DNA from: Tipula vernalis
Lineage: Eukaryota > Arthropoda > Insecta > Diptera > Tipulidae
NCBI GenBank assembly: GCA_958295665.1
Contig: OY282558.1
Span: 24,613,409-24,677,408, forward strand
Direction of reading: 5' to 3'
DNA length: 64,000 nucleotides
Positions 63,968 through 64,000 of this stretch are shown here, piece by piece. Below the pieces are notes generated by a model that saw only the letters and a program-made list of their open reading frames with translations, had not been told where the DNA came from and did no database searches. Made by a program: the position numbers and the translations under genes. Numbering within the stretch: the stretch's first letter is position 1; each line of letters begins with the position of its first letter.

Positions 63968-64000
63968 CTCCGATTACGATGGTTGATACCTCTATCAATA
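63968..64000 (+). repeat. Partial monomer at the right edge
   Basis: First 33 bases of a further unit, through dyad 1, cut by the window end. It shows that the array continues. Confidence 0.95.

Larger units (their letters stand above)
1..64000 (+). repeat. Satellite DNA array, ~173-bp monomer, 370 full units plus a partial
   Basis: The whole window is a head-to-tail tandem array of one monomer. Most spacings between equivalent sites (for example the ATG at the unit junction at 171, 344, 517, 690) are exactly 173 bp. The last such site inside a full unit is at 63792, which is 368 periods later with a cumulative shift of -43 bp. All of that shift can be assigned to listed indels. Units differ by a few substitutions each, and all lie in the same orientation. 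There is no unique sequence, gene, RNA gene or transposon in any stretch. Monomer length, AT-richness and array size fit a centromeric or heterochromatic satellite of a eukaryote. The location is inference. The family and species are not recognised. Confidence 0.98.
48070..64000 (+). repeat. Zone 5 sub-array (mosaic of zone-4 unit types)
   Basis: About 92 units using the zone-4 types in shuffled orders, often as ttctgg/ctcgagta, then gctatgacg, then gaca. It includes four 7-bp-deleted units, three gttgtgatg units (near 52626, 58830, 60214) and the 8-unit tandem duplication. The array continues past the right edge. Confidence 0.7.

Noticed and set aside
171..63986. Hundreds of 64- to 123-codon forward open frames as genes
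   Set aside because: All are the same frame of one monomer or its extension by small indels. Unit length 173 is not a multiple of three, so the frame shifts every unit. Variants are mostly amino-acid changing, and indels break it freely. No coding constraint is visible.
1..64000. CRISPR array
   Set aside because: Repeats are 173 bp and directly abutting, with no variable spacers, no leader and no cas genes.
1..64000. Identification with a named satellite family or species
   Set aside because: Length near 172-173 bp is shared by unrelated satellites in nematodes, insects, plants and primates. I do not recognise the sequence, so any name would be a guess.
1..64000. Inverted segment or strand switch within the array
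   Set aside because: The junction motif can be followed in the same orientation through all 370 units, with every spacing explained by listed indels.

Overview
The window is one uninterrupted block of eukaryotic-type satellite DNA. A single ~173-bp monomer is repeated head-to-tail, always in the same orientation, from the first base to the last. Following the unit phase across the window gives 370 complete units (positions 1-63967) plus a 33-bp partial unit. The phase drifts by a net -43 bp, and individual small indels account for all of it. There is no gene, RNA gene, transposon, unique flank or strand switch, and the array runs off both ends. Long arrays of nucleosome-sized (~170-bp), AT-rich (about 35% GC, hand-counted on one unit), dyad-rich monomers are typical of centromeric or pericentromeric heterochromatin in animals and plants. 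I do not recognise this family and cannot name the species.

Anatomy of one unit (phase starting at the g/ctccgatta motif): 6-bp hairpin arms at unit positions 16-31, 7-bp arms at 86-106, 6-bp arms at 108-122, a perfect 8-bp palindrome GCTATAGC at 133-140, and a GC-rich 5-bp-arm dyad at 139-156. The palindrome at 133-140 is where nearly all larger length changes occur (-7, -6, -3, +1, +3, +4, +8).

Layout by diagnostic variants. Zone 1 (1 to ~12.28 kb) has ggatctg/gggacg, ggaacc and atagccc variants, with a 7-unit higher-order repeat (HOR) marked by a 6-bp deletion. Zone 2 (~12.28-25.4 kb) has recurring 172-bp units with a 1-bp deletion, organised in 4-unit (691-bp) HORs and a ~20-unit (3.45-kb) super-period. 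Zone 3 (~25.4-37.5 kb) is near-consensus with a 26-unit (4,498-bp) internal duplication. Zone 4 (~37.5-48.1 kb) has six copies of a 7-unit (1,211-bp) HOR and a ~3.29-kb duplication. Zone 5 (~48.1-64 kb) is a mosaic of the same unit types, with a 2-unit HOR carrying a 7-bp deletion and an apparently identical 8-unit (1,384-bp) tandem duplication at 58602-61369.

Most units contain a 64-codon open frame. It is a by-product of the repeat and shows no sign of coding constraint. I therefore annotate no protein. What merits attention is the satellite itself: its dyads, palindrome-centred indel hotspot, CpG-biased variants and nested HOR history.
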